The position numbers and the translations under genes were made by a program. The notes beneath the pieces were generated by a model, which saw nothing but the letters and a program-made list of their open reading frames with translations, had not been told where the DNA came from and did not search any database. A DNA stretch of 36,725 nucleotides, from assembly GCA_002352225.1 (NCBI GenBank), contig DEIA01000076.1, positions 1-36,725 of the forward strand, in the 5' to 3' direction. Below are positions 23,984 to 33,571 of this stretch, piece by piece. How positions within the stretch are numbered: the first letter of the stretch is position 1; each line of letters begins with the position of its first letter. The stretch is from Flammeovirgaceae bacterium UBA2786. GTDB taxonomy: Bacteria > Bacteroidota > Bacteroidia > Cytophagales > Cyclobacteriaceae.

Positions 23984-25087
23984 ATGACAAAGAAAGGATT
24001 ACAACTTGAACCCATATCATCGTGGATGAAGACAAGCAAACCTGTTATTATTAGCGGGCCATGCAGTGCAGAAACAGAAGAACAAACTATTGCCACCGCA
24101 AAGCAGGTAGCCGCAACCGGAAGGGTGCATGCGCTGCGGGCCGGTATCTGGAAGCCACGCACAAGACCCGGCCAGTATGAAGGTGCAGGTGATGTGGGTT
24201 TAAAATGGTTAGTACAAGCCGGAAAGGAAACAGGGTTGCCGGTAACCACCGAAGTAGCTAATGCCGCACATGTAGAAGCAGCATTGAAAGCCGGTATTAA
24301 TTTTCTTTGGGTAGGCGCACGCACTACCGTAAACCCATTCTCGGTACAAGAAGTGGCTGATGCGTTGAAGGGTGTTGATATTCCCGTGTTGGTTAAAAAC
24401 CCAATTAACCCCGATGTAGAATTATGGTTGGGTGCGTTTGAACGGTTGAACAAAGCGGGTATTACCAAACTGGCGGCTATTCATCGTGGGTTTTCTTCGT
24501 TTGAGAAAGGACCATTCCGGAATGCTCCTATGTGGGACCTAGCCATTGAACTAAAAACCCGTGTTCCTGAATTAGATATGATATGCGATCCAAGCCACAT
24601 AGCCGGTAACCGCGATCTTATTGCATTTATTTCGCAAAAGGCACTTGATCTGGATATGGCTGGCTTAATGATTGAAAGTCATATTAACCCCGATGCAGCA
24701 TGGAGCGATGCCAAACAACAGGTTACTCCGGCAGTACTGGGTAAGATTGTAAGCGAGTTAGTTGTGCGCACCGCTTCGGTTGATAACAAATCATTTAAAG
24801 ATACACTAAGTATTTTGCGTGATCAGATTGATCATTTAGATGATGAAATTATGCAGCGATTGTCTCAGCGTATGAAAATTTCTGAAAAGATAGGGCAATA
24901 CAAGAAAGAGAATAATGTTACTATTCTACAGGTAAGCCGCTGGGAAGAGATTGTTCAAACCCGCATAGCGTTGTGTAAGGCTATGGGCTTAAACGAAGAG
25001 TTTACCAACGATTTGTTGAAACTGATACACCATGAATCAATTCAGGTACAAACCAAGATAATGAATCAGGTAGCTGAACGGGTTTAA
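23984..25087 (+). CDS. aroF: bifunctional DAHP synthase / chorismate mutase (C-terminal mutase)
   Basis: It catalyses the first step of the shikimate pathway and the chorismate-to-prephenate step. The product is 367 residues. Residues about 1-265 form a type I-beta DAHP synthase: PVIISGPCSAETEEQ with metal-binding Cys27, RAGIWKPRTRPG, VGARTTVNPF, KNPINPD, HRGFSSFE and CDPSHIAGNR. Residues about 275-365 form an AroQ-type mutase: LSILRDQIDHLDDEIMQRLSQRMKISEKIG with the active-site Arg and Lys. The fusion order is typical of Bacteroidota and lets prephenate regulate the synthase. With pheA and tyrA upstream, the operon covers both ends of the pathway. The symbol is given by function. Confidence 0.93.
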   Translation: MTKKGLQLEPISSWMKTSKPVIISGPCSAETEEQTIATAKQVAATGRVHALRAGIWKPRTRPGQYEGAGDVGLKWLVQAGKETGLPVTTEVANAAHVEAALKAGINFLWVGARTTVNPFSVQEVADALKGVDIPVLVKNPINPDVELWLGAFERLNKAGITKLAAIHRGFSSFEKGPFRNAPMWDLAIELKTRVPELDMICDPSHIAGNRDLIAFISQKALDLDMAGLMIESHINPDAAWSDAKQQVTPAVLGKIVSELVVRTASVDNKSFKDTLSILRDQIDHLDDEIMQRLSQRMKISEKIGQYKKENNVTILQVSRWEEIVQTRIALCKAMGLNEEFTNDLLKLIHHESIQVQTKIMNQVAERV

Positions 25088-25126
25088 GCTTAAGTAGAAT
25101 CTGATTACCTAAACAGGTTAATTAAA

Positions 25127-25843
25127 ATGAGATTAGTAGCGCTTATTGTTTTTGCTTTCACGCTTAGCGCAAAAGCACAACAAGTGGATAAAAATTATCT
25201 ACTGGGAAAATTTGACCCGGCAACGCACCCACAGTTTATAAAACTAAGCGATGAACATACCCGCGGTAGCGCACGCGGGGCCTATCTGCGAAAAGAAACC
25301 TACGAAGCTTTTGTAAAGATGAGCGAAGCCGCTCTTAAGGACAGCGTTAAACTGGTAATAATATCAGCCACCCGAAACTTCGATTCGCAAAAACGGATAT
25401 GGGAAAACAAATGGAATGGAAAAGTACAGGTAGAAGGTAAGGACCTGACCACGGAGGACGACCCTAAAGAGCGTGCCCGTCTTATTCTGTTATATAGTTC
25501 CATGCCAAGTACATCGCGGCACCATTGGGGTACCGATATGGATTTGAATAACCTGAACAATAAATTTTTTGATTCAGGCGAGGGATTAAAGATTTACACC
25601 TGGCTAAAAGCACATGGAGCCGAGTATGGTTTTTGCCAACCCTATACGACTAAAGAGGGCGGCCGTACGGGCTATGAAGAAGAACGCTGGCATTGGAGTT
25701 ACCTGCCTTTATCAGGAGAGTTTTTAAATCAATACAAAAAAGAAGTTACCTATAAAGATATTACCGGTTTTGAAGGAAGTGAAGTAGCTAAACCGATGGG
25801 GGTAATCAAAAATTATGTGGAGGGAGTAGCGTGTAAGAAATAA
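25127..25843 (+). CDS. M15-family D-alanyl-D-alanine carboxypeptidase (VanY-like)
   Basis: The product is 238 residues with a signal peptide (MRLVALIVFAFTLSAKAQ), so it acts in the periplasm on peptidoglycan stem peptides. The M15 zinc motif SRHHWGTDMD gives S130, H132 and D139, and the second motif ERWHW supplies E186 and H189. ISATRNFDSQKRIW near residue 83 is the usual segment before it. It lies 39 bases after the aromatic operon without a clear terminator between them, so readthrough is possible. Functionally it fits better with the cell-wall genes further downstream. The 122-base spacer after it shows no clear terminator or promoter. Confidence 0.88.
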   Translation: MRLVALIVFAFTLSAKAQQVDKNYLLGKFDPATHPQFIKLSDEHTRGSARGAYLRKETYEAFVKMSEAALKDSVKLVIISATRNFDSQKRIWENKWNGKVQVEGKDLTTEDDPKERARLILLYSSMPSTSRHHWGTDMDLNNLNNKFFDSGEGLKIYTWLKAHGAEYGFCQPYTTKEGGRTGYEEERWHWSYLPLSGEFLNQYKKEVTYKDITGFEGSEVAKPMGVIKNYVEGVACKK

Positions 25844-25965
25844 GGCCAGTTGAAAGATTTGAATAAGGTTGACACCTGCATATTCAATTAGGAAGTAATA
25901 ATCTATTTTCAAAACCTATTAAGCTTGCCTGATTACAGGATTGAGATAATAATCTTAGCCACGCT

Positions 25966-26328
25966 ATGTTCGCAATAAAAATTAAACGCATTTATGATGA
26001 GCCCTCAAAAGAAGATGGCTATAGAATGTTAGTAGACAGACTGTGGCCAAGAGGGGTAAAGAAAGAAGGTGCACACTTAGATGAATGGAATAAACAGATT
26101 GCACCTTCACCCGAACTTCGGAAATGGTTTGCCCATAAGGCAGAGCATTTTAAAATATTTTCTGAGCGATATCGGGATGAACTAAAAGAGAAGCGCGAGG
26201 AGTTGTATCGGATAAAAAATATAGCAGTAAGCAAACCCCTTACGTTACTGTACGCTGCTAAAGATCAAAAAATAAACCATGCGCTTATCCTGTTATCGGT
26301 TTTGCAACAGATTGGTCTGAAATCTTAA
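25966..26328 (+). CDS. DUF488 family protein
   Basis: The product is 120 residues. The family signature is clear: IKRIYDEPSKEDGYRMLVDRLWPRGVKKE at the N terminus (residues about 6-34), then the helical WFAHKAEHFKIFSERYRDEL and PLTLLYAAKDQKINHA. DUF488 proteins are small, cytoplasmic and of unknown function; the strictly conserved DRLWPRG suggests a binding or catalytic site. It stands alone between the carboxypeptidase and the macroglobulin gene, with 122-123 base spacers on both sides. Confidence 0.9.
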   Translation: MFAIKIKRIYDEPSKEDGYRMLVDRLWPRGVKKEGAHLDEWNKQIAPSPELRKWFAHKAEHFKIFSERYRDELKEKREELYRIKNIAVSKPLTLLYAAKDQKINHALILLSVLQQIGLKS

Positions 26329-26451
26329 TTAATGGAGTAACGCTGATGCGGCATAAGCATTTTAGGTATTTCTGAAATTATTCTGGTAAAGCCCCGATTT
26401 TATTCAATCGCTTTTACGAACTTTCCTGTTCTTTCGTAAAATTCTTTTTGT

Positions 26452-29400
26452 ATGAGAAGCATATCCTGGAAAAAAATCGGATGGATCGTAATAGCTATAG
26501 CACTATTGGCTTTGGGTTTCTTTTACTATTATAAAACCAATCAGGTATCTAAAGCACAGGGGGCATCAGTTAACCCGGCCTTTGCCCAGTACATTACTTC
26601 TTACACAGCCGGGATCATCGGCTCTGGCTCTTCTATTCGGGTAGTGCTTTCGCACGATGTAGCAGAAGAAACAGCAGTAGGTACCGAAACAACACTTAAA
26701 CTATTTGAACTCAGCCCATCTGTTAAGGGCACCACCATATGGGTGGATAAACGTACACTTGAATTTAGACCTGCTGCTCGTTTGGTATCCGGCCAGCTTT
26801 ACAAAGTAAACTTCAACCTTCACCGGTTACTAGAAGTGGCTGCTGATCTTAACACGTTTGAGTATACGTTGCAAGTTATTCCACAGAATTTCGAGGTATC
26901 AGTTGATAATATAAAAGCGTATGTAAAAACAGATTTAAAGCGGCAGAAGATTGAAGGCGTGGTTTATACGGCAGATTTTGCAGAAGATCAATCCGTTGAA
27001 AAAATGATGGCCGCCACACAGGAAGGAGCCACATTAAAAGTAAACTGGATTCATACAGGAGAAGGCAAATCACATTCATTTGTGGTAGAGGATGTAGTAC
27101 GTAAAGAAGCTGCCAGTAAAGTAACATTATCCTTTGCGGGATCATCGCTTAATGTTGAACACCAGGAGGAACGCGAAGTGGAGATTCCGGCTTTGGGCGA
27201 TTTTAAAGTAATGAATGTGCGCGTGGAGCAAGGTGCCAGTCAACAGGTAGTGGTACAGTTTTCTGACCCGCTTAATGAAACACAAAATATGGAAGGATTA
27301 ATTCATATTTCGGAGTTGGCTAGCCTTGATTTTGAAATAAAGGATAATGAGATAAAAGTGTTTCCCCCTGTACGACAAACCGGTTCGCGCACAATTACGA
27401 TTGAGGCAGGTGTAAAAAACACGCTTAATTATAAAATGAAAGAGGCCAGTACATTTGATGTGGCCTTTGAACAAACCTTACCTGCTGTGCGCTTTGTGGG
27501 CAAGGGTAACATTCTTCCTTCAACCGATGGAATGATTTTGCCATTTGAAGCTGTTAATCTAAAATTGATTGATGTAAAGGTTATTAAGATTTATGAGGAC
27601 AATGTGCTTCAATTTTTACAAGTGAATGATTTTGACGGAAACCAGGAGTTAAGGCGTGTTGGTAAGCCGGTGCTGAGCAAAACGATTTCGCTTGAGAGCG
27701 CAGGCGTTTCCGACTTAGGAAAGTGGAATCGCTTTACATTGGATTTATCAAAACTTATACAAACTGAGCCGGGCGCTATCTATCAGGTGCGTATTAGTTT
27801 TAAAAAGGCCTACCTGGCCTACGTGTGCGAAGGTGGTGATGAAAGTACTACCACAGAAGGGACGTTTGAGCAATGGGATGGCGATGAAACTCAGGGTGAA
27901 GAAAGCTATTGGGATTCGTACGAAGAGTATTATTATGATGATTACGAATGGTCAGAGCGCGACAACCCCTGCCACTCTTCTTACTATACAGGCAACCGTA
28001 ATATTAGCAAGAATGTATTAGCGTCCGATCTGGGTTTGTTAGCCAAACGGGGAGGCGACAACAAAACACTGGTGGTGGTAAACGATTTGAAAACCACTTT
28101 ACCCCTGGCCGGGGTTGAAGTTGAACTATATGATTATCAGCAACAAATTATTGCAACAGCTAAAACAGACAATGACGGGAAAGCCATAATAGAGTCCACT
28201 AAAAAACCATTTGCCATTGTAGCAAAAAGCGGAACACAACGTGGTTTTCTGAAAGTGCAAAGTGGCGAATCTTTATCGCTTAGTAATTTCAACGTAAGTG
28301 GCGAATTTGTTCAAAACGGGTTAAAAGGTTTTTTATATGGCGAGCGCGGTGTGTGGCGCCCGGGTGATTCGCTCTATTTAAGTTTTATTCTTGAAGATAA
28401 GAACAGATTGCTGCCTGCTTCGCACCCGGTTGTGTTTGAATTACAAAATCCACAAGGACAAATTACCACGCGGTTAGTACATTCTTCATCTGAAAATGGA
28501 TTTTACAAATTTGCAACCGCTACAACCAACGATGCACCTACGGGCAGTTGGTTAGGTCGTGTAAAAGTTGGAGGCACAGAGTTTCAACAGTTTCTTAGAA
28601 TTGAAACCGTAAAACCCAACCGGTTAAAAATCAAACTCGATTTTGGAGTGGATAAACTTACGGCTGGTAATAACAATGTTTCTGGTAATTTGAACGTAAA
28701 CTGGTTGCATGGGGCACCCGGAAAAAACCTGCGTGCGCAATTCGATGTATTGCTTACCAAAGGCACTACAAAATTTGAACAGTATAAAGACTATGTATTC
28801 GATGATCCGTCCATTAATTTCTATAGCGAAGCCTCAACTATTTTTGATGGCTACACGGATACAAACGGCAATGCTCAGGTTAATGCCGATCTTCAGGTAA
28901 ATACAGAAGCACCGGGTACGCTCAATGCTGTGTTCAGAGGTAAAGTGTATGAAGAGAGCGGTAACTTTAGCATTGATCGGTTCAGCATTCCTTTTTACCC
29001 ATACAATACCTTAACCGGTATAAAATTACCAAAAGGTGATAAAGCCCGTGGTATGCTGCGTACCGATACTACTCAACGTGTAGATATTGTTACAATTGAT
29101 GCTGATGGCAAACCCCTTTCGCGTACCATCGAACTTTCTGTATATAAGATCGAGTGGCGTTGGTGGTGGGATGGCTCCGAAGGGGCAGTTAATTTTATGT
29201 CGGGCAATTATTCGCAACCGGTTACCACAGGTCGTGTAAGTACGGTTAATGGTAAAGGGTCATGGAGTTTTGAGATCAAGTACCCGGAGTGGGGTCGGTT
29301 CTTTGTTAAGGCGTACGATCCGCAAAGCGGCCATAGTACCGGTAAGGTAGTGTATATAGATTGGCCGGGATGGGCCGGCCGCTCACGTAACGAAGGCGAA

Positions 29401-32019
29401 GGCGCTACCATGCTTACGTTTTCAACCGATAAACCTATTTACAATGTGGGCGACAAAGCTATGTTGGTAATACCAGGCAGCGAAAAAGGTCGCGCGTTAA
29501 TCAGTATTGAAAACGGGAGCAAAGTATTGCAAACCTACTGGCTCGAAACCCAGAAAGGCGATAATCAATTTGCGTTTAATGTAACAAAGGAAATGACACC
29601 CAATGTTTTTATAAACGTAACCTTATTGCAACCCCATGCACAAACCACTAACGATTTACCTATCCGGCTATATGGCGTTATTCCCATTCAGGTAGATGAT
29701 CCAGCCACACACCTCGAGCCCATCATCAGCATGCCTGATGTTTTAGAACCCGGTAAAGAAGTAGTGATAAAAGTAAGTGAAAAGTCGAAACGTAAAATGA
29801 CATACACACTTGCGGTTGTAGACGAGGGGTTACTAGACCTTACCCGCTTTAGCACACCCGATGCCTGGAATAAATTTTATGCACGCGAAGCCCTGAGTGT
29901 TGCCACCTGGGATTTGTACGATCAGGTAATGGGTTCAACAGGCGGCAGAATAGATCGATTGCTGGCGTTAGGTGGCGATGCAGAACTGGCCGCTAAAGAA
30001 GATGATGCCAAGGCAAATCGCTTCAAACCTGTGGTAATGTACTTTGGGCCTGTAACGCTTTCCGGAAGCAGCAATGAACATAAATTTATTATGCCCCAAT
30101 ACATTGGTTCGGTTAAAACTATGCTGGTAGCTGGTTATGAAGGTGCGTATGGTAAAGCAGAAAAGGCTACACCCGTACGTAAACCACTAATGGTATTAGC
30201 TACATTGCCGCGTGTGCTTGGGCCTGAAGAGCAGGTAAAACTTCCGGTTACGCTATTCAAAAGCGAAAATACCATCAACAATGTGAAAGTGGATATTAAA
30301 GTTAGTGGTCCGCTGGGTATTGTGGATGAATCATCGCGAACAATAGCTATGGGTAACGAAAGTGATCTTACGCTGGACTTTGCGTTGAACGTAAAAAGTG
30401 AAACCGGAATAGCGAAAGTTCAGGTAACGGCAACTTCGGGAAAGTATTCGGCAACCGATGAAATTGAAATAGAAGTGCGTAACCCTAATCCACCTGTTAC
30501 ACAAGTGCAAGATATTGTACTCGAGGCGGACAAAACCTGGAATACAACCGTAACACCTTTTGGTGTGGCAGGTACAAACTCAGCTACTTTAGAAATTTCC
30601 AGTTTACCACCGGTAAATCTAGGGCAGCGTATGCGGTACCTGTTGCAATATCCGTATGGGTGCATTGAGCAAACCACCTCAACGGTTTTTCCGCAGTTGT
30701 ATCTGGATAAAATAAAGGTATTAACCGATGGTGAGAAGACTACCATTCAGCGAAATGTTACAGCTGGAATTGAGCGACTGAAAACATTTGTGAATAACGA
30801 TGGTGGGTTTGCTTACTGGCCAGGAAGTGGCGATTCTGATAGTTGGAGTAGCACGTATGCGGGTCACTTCTTAATTGAAGCTGAAGCAAAAGGATACTAT
30901 GTTCCAAACGATATGATAAAACGTTGGAAGAAGTATCAGAAAAGTAAAGCGCAAGGCTGGCGTAAAGCGCAAGAATATGGCAGCAGCGAGTTAATACAAG
31001 CGTACAGACTTTATACTCTTGCCCTTGCGGGCGATGCTGAGCTTGGTGCCATGAACCGCCTGCGCGAACAAACCAATTTACCATCCACAGCGGCATGGAT
31101 GTTAGCTGCAGCGTACGTAAAAGCCGGGCAGCCCGAAGCAGCTAAAAAACTGATAGAAAAATTGCCCACGCAAGTAAAAGCCTATCAGGAGTTGGCGTAT
31201 TCATATGGATCGGATTTGCGCGATAAAGCAATTATTCTGGAAACCTTGATTTTATTAGGCGACCGAACCCGGGCATTTGAAATCGTGAAAGAACTTTCGA
31301 TTGCACTAAGCGACTATAATTATTGGATGAGCACCCAAACACTGGCGTGGAGTTTAAAATCGGTAGGATCATTTGCCAGTGGCGAAAAAGGTGACCTTAA
31401 ATTTTCCTACACCTACAATGGCAAAGAAGTAACTACCGGTACAGATTTACCCGTAGCTTCATTAACATTACCAGCCGGAGCAAAACCAGCCGATCTGAAA
31501 GTAGTAAGCGCCAGTAAAGGAGTTTTATTTGCGCGCGTAATACAAGAAGGTGTGCCGGCACGGGGCACTGAAGAGGATAGTGAAAAGAACTTAATGATAA
31601 CAGTTGCTTATACCAAAACCGATGGCACCCCGTTAGACCCAGTCATGCTGGAACAAGGCACCGAGTTTGTGGCTACCGTAACGGTGTTTAATCCGGGTAT
31701 GCGCGGATTGTATAAGAACCTTGCGTTGAACCAGATTTTCCCTTCGGGGTGGGAGATTAACAATTTGCGCTTAACGGGCGATGATGCAGCAAAAATTACA
31801 GGCGATGTACCCACATATCAGGATATTCGCGATGATCGGGTGTACACCTACTTTGATATAAGTGCGCGCCAGTACAAAACTTTTAAAGTAATGCTCACCG
31901 CCAGCTATGCCGGGTCGTATTATCTGCCTGCGGTAAGCTGCGAAGCGATGTACGACAATAGTATTTATGCGCGTAAGAAGGGGAAAGTAGTAGAAGTAGT
32001 GAAACGGATAGTACAGTAA
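26452..32019 (+). CDS. bacterial alpha-2-macroglobulin family protein with intact thioester
   Basis: The product is 1855 residues, large for the family (E. coli YfhM is about 1650). An N-terminal transmembrane anchor (residues about 8-27) replaces the usual lipobox, so it is probably held in the inner membrane facing the periplasm. Repeated MG-type beta domains precede a macroglobulin core (MPQYIGSVKTMLVAGYEGAYG). The thioester motif YGCIEQ has Cys1404 and Gln1407 intact, followed by helical thioester-domain repeats. The family traps attacking proteases. An acidic Tyr/Asp/Glu-rich stretch lies at about 459-507, bounded by Cys459 and Cys507. It heads a row of six same-strand genes ending in pbpC. 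Confidence 0.93.
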   Translation: MRSISWKKIGWIVIAIALLALGFFYYYKTNQVSKAQGASVNPAFAQYITSYTAGIIGSGSSIRVVLSHDVAEETAVGTETTLKLFELSPSVKGTTIWVDKRTLEFRPAARLVSGQLYKVNFNLHRLLEVAADLNTFEYTLQVIPQNFEVSVDNIKAYVKTDLKRQKIEGVVYTADFAEDQSVEKMMAATQEGATLKVNWIHTGEGKSHSFVVEDVVRKEAASKVTLSFAGSSLNVEHQEEREVEIPALGDFKVMNVRVEQGASQQVVVQFSDPLNETQNMEGLIHISELASLDFEIKDNEIKVFPPVRQTGSRTITIEAGVKNTLNYKMKEASTFDVAFEQTLPAVRFVGKGNILPSTDGMILPFEAVNLKLIDVKVIKIYEDNVLQFLQVNDFDGNQELRRVGKPVLSKTISLESAGVSDLGKWNRFTLDLSKLIQTEPGAIYQVRISFKKAYLAYVCEGGDESTTTEGTFEQWDGDETQGEESYWDSYEEYYYDDYEWSERDNPCHSSYYTGNRNISKNVLASDLGLLAKRGGDNKTLVVVNDLKTTLPLAGVEVELYDYQQQIIATAKTDNDGKAIIESTKKPFAIVAKSGTQRGFLKVQSGESLSLSNFNVSGEFVQNGLKGFLYGERGVWRPGDSLYLSFILEDKNRLLPASHPVVFELQNPQGQITTRLVHSSSENGFYKFATATTNDAPTGSWLGRVKVGGTEFQQFLRIETVKPNRLKIKLDFGVDKLTAGNNNVSGNLNVNWLHGAPGKNLRAQFDVLLTKGTTKFEQYKDYVFDDPSINFYSEASTIFDGYTDTNGNAQVNADLQVNTEAPGTLNAVFRGKVYEESGNFSIDRFSIPFYPYNTLTGIKLPKGDKARGMLRTDTTQRVDIVTIDADGKPLSRTIELSVYKIEWRWWWDGSEGAVNFMSGNYSQPVTTGRVSTVNGKGSWSFEIKYPEWGRFFVKAYDPQSGHSTGKVVYIDWPGWAGRSRNEGEGATMLTFSTDKPIYNVGDKAMLVIPGSEKGRALISIENGSKVLQTYWLETQKGDNQFAFNVTKEMTPNVFINVTLLQPHAQTTNDLPIRLYGVIPIQVDDPATHLEPIISMPDVLEPGKEVVIKVSEKSKRKMTYTLAVVDEGLLDLTRFSTPDAWNKFYAREALSVATWDLYDQVMGSTGGRIDRLLALGGDAELAAKEDDAKANRFKPVVMYFGPVTLSGSSNEHKFIMPQYIGSVKTMLVAGYEGAYGKAEKATPVRKPLMVLATLPRVLGPEEQVKLPVTLFKSENTINNVKVDIKVSGPLGIVDESSRTIAMGNESDLTLDFALNVKSETGIAKVQVTATSGKYSATDEIEIEVRNPNPPVTQVQDIVLEADKTWNTTVTPFGVAGTNSATLEISSLPPVNLGQRMRYLLQYPYGCIEQTTSTVFPQLYLDKIKVLTDGEKTTIQRNVTAGIERLKTFVNNDGGFAYWPGSGDSDSWSSTYAGHFLIEAEAKGYYVPNDMIKRWKKYQKSKAQGWRKAQEYGSSELIQAYRLYTLALAGDAELGAMNRLREQTNLPSTAAWMLAAAYVKAGQPEAAKKLIEKLPTQVKAYQELAYSYGSDLRDKAIILETLILLGDRTRAFEIVKELSIALSDYNYWMSTQTLAWSLKSVGSFASGEKGDLKFSYTYNGKEVTTGTDLPVASLTLPAGAKPADLKVVSASKGVLFARVIQEGVPARGTEEDSEKNLMITVAYTKTDGTPLDPVMLEQGTEFVATVTVFNPGMRGLYKNLALNQIFPSGWEINNLRLTGDDAAKITGDVPTYQDIRDDRVYTYFDISARQYKTFKVMLTASYAGSYYLPAVSCEAMYDNSIYARKKGKVVEVVKRIVQ

Positions 32020-32041
32020 ATTTTTTATTTAGGGGAGAGGT

Positions 32042-32821
32042 ATGAAAAACACAGGCTTAATAGCATGCATGATTATTCTTTTTAATGCATGCATCCAACC
32101 TAAAAATCCTAAACAACAAACCGTACATGTTGATAGCACTCTGTACAAAACCGAAACGTTAATTGTTAAACAATTAACCGAACACGTTTATCAGCACATT
32201 ACCTTTCTTTCAACACAAAGTTTTGGAAAAGTAGATTGTAACGGAATGATTGTTGTTGATAATAACGAGGCTATTGTTTTCGATACGCCAGCCGATTCAA
32301 TATCAACAGTTGAATTACTAGGTTGGCTTGATAAAAGTGGATTTAAAGTAAAGGCCATAATTCCAACACACTTTCACCTGGATTGTGTAGGTGGATTAAA
32401 TGAATTTCACGCGAACGGAATTCCTTCGTATGCCCATTCCCTTACTATCAATTTTCTGAAACAACAAGCAGGTGCAATTGTCCCTCAGAATACATTTGAA
32501 GATAGCGTAACGCTAACAGCCGGTAATCTGCAGGTACAGGCTTATTTCCTTGGAGCCGGACATACACGCGATAATATTATTGGCTATGTACCAGCTGAAA
32601 ATGTAATGTTTGGAGGTTGCCTCGTTAAATCGGTCGGTGCAGGAAAAGGAAACCTGGCTGATGCCGATACAACCGTTTGGTCGGAAACGATGATTAGTGT
32701 TCAGCAAAAATTTCCTAACTCCACTATTGTAATACCCGGGCATGGTGAAACAGGAAACTCGGAATTACTAAAGTACACACAAAAGCTTTTTACTGCTCAA
32801 AAGCATGGGCAATCTCAATGA
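32042..32821 (+). CDS. subclass B1 metallo-beta-lactamase
   Basis: The product is 259 residues. All B1 zinc ligands are present: H110, H112 and D114 in THFHLDCVGG; H174 in GAGHTRDN; C193 in FGGCLVKS; and H234 in PGHGETG. The Asn-Leu-Ala-Asp-Ala-Asp segment after the Cys motif is also B1-like. The N terminus is hydrophobic and ends in FNAC (Cys17), an imperfect lipobox, so it may be a lipoprotein. B1 enzymes hydrolyse penicillins, cephalosporins and carbapenems; the spectrum cannot be read from sequence. A GGGGAGAGG site precedes the ATG, 22 bases after the macroglobulin stop. Its TGA overlaps the next gene. Confidence 0.9.
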   Translation: MKNTGLIACMIILFNACIQPKNPKQQTVHVDSTLYKTETLIVKQLTEHVYQHITFLSTQSFGKVDCNGMIVVDNNEAIVFDTPADSISTVELLGWLDKSGFKVKAIIPTHFHLDCVGGLNEFHANGIPSYAHSLTINFLKQQAGAIVPQNTFEDSVTLTAGNLQVQAYFLGAGHTRDNIIGYVPAENVMFGGCLVKSVGAGKGNLADADTTVWSETMISVQQKFPNSTIVIPGHGETGNSELLKYTQKLFTAQKHGQSQ

Positions 32822-33537
32822 AGCTGGCACTTGCTCAAACTCAACCGGTAACCGGAAACATTGAAGCAAATGTTTTAACTCACATAAGGGTGTGCGAGCG
32901 GGCTGTAAATGATGGAGCAGATGCAATTGTATTCTCTGAACTGTCGTTAACCGGATACGAACCAGCATTAGCAAGAATGCTCGCAGTAGAGATTAACGAT
33001 AAGAGATTGCTACCCCTACAAAAACTGAGCGATAAATTTTCTGTAGTAATAGCAGCGGGCATTCCGGTTAAAACCGATAACGGAGCGCAAATTTCTCTGT
33101 TAATTTTTCAACCTAAACAAGAGATCAGAAACTACGGCAAGCAGTTTCTTCACCCCGATGAAGAACAAAGGTTTGTTTCAGGAAAAAACCTTGAGCCGAT
33201 CAGTATTAAAGGCGTTAAAGTTGGGTTTGCAATTTGTTATGAACTTGCAGTGCACCAACATTTTGAAACTGTTAAATCTCTAAATCCCAATGTGTATGTG
33301 GCAAGTGTGGCTAAGTTTGAACGCGGGATAGAGCCCGCGCATATTCGGCTTGCCGCGATTGCAAGAAATGGCTTACCTGCTTTGATGGTTAATGCTATTG
33401 GCCCTGCTGATGATGGAATTTGTGCAGGGCAATCGGCAGTCTGGAATGGAGCGGGCAAGAAGTTGATCGAATTACCAGCAGATGAAACGGGTATTTTGAT
33501 GTATGATACCGTTAGTATGAAAGCATGGAAGGTTTGA
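32818..33537 (+). CDS. carbon-nitrogen hydrolase (nitrilase superfamily)
   Basis: The product is 239 residues and cytoplasmic. The catalytic triad is visible: Glu41 in FSELSLTGYEP, Lys108 in NYGKQFLHP and Cys140 in FAICYELAV. The family cleaves or condenses nitriles, amides and ureido groups; NYGKQFLHPDEEQRFVSG resembles the amidase-type loop. The exact substrate is not evident. It overlaps the beta-lactamase gene by 4 bases (ATGA), so the two are translationally coupled, which is an unusual partnership. It is 34 bases before the ArsC-like gene. Confidence 0.9.
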   Translation: MKLALAQTQPVTGNIEANVLTHIRVCERAVNDGADAIVFSELSLTGYEPALARMLAVEINDKRLLPLQKLSDKFSVVIAAGIPVKTDNGAQISLLIFQPKQEIRNYGKQFLHPDEEQRFVSGKNLEPISIKGVKVGFAICYELAVHQHFETVKSLNPNVYVASVAKFERGIEPAHIRLAAIARNGLPALMVNAIGPADDGICAGQSAVWNGAGKKLIELPADETGILMYDTVSMKAWKV

Positions 33538-33571
33538 AGTCTAAATAAGTAACTTTCTTAAAAAACAGAAT

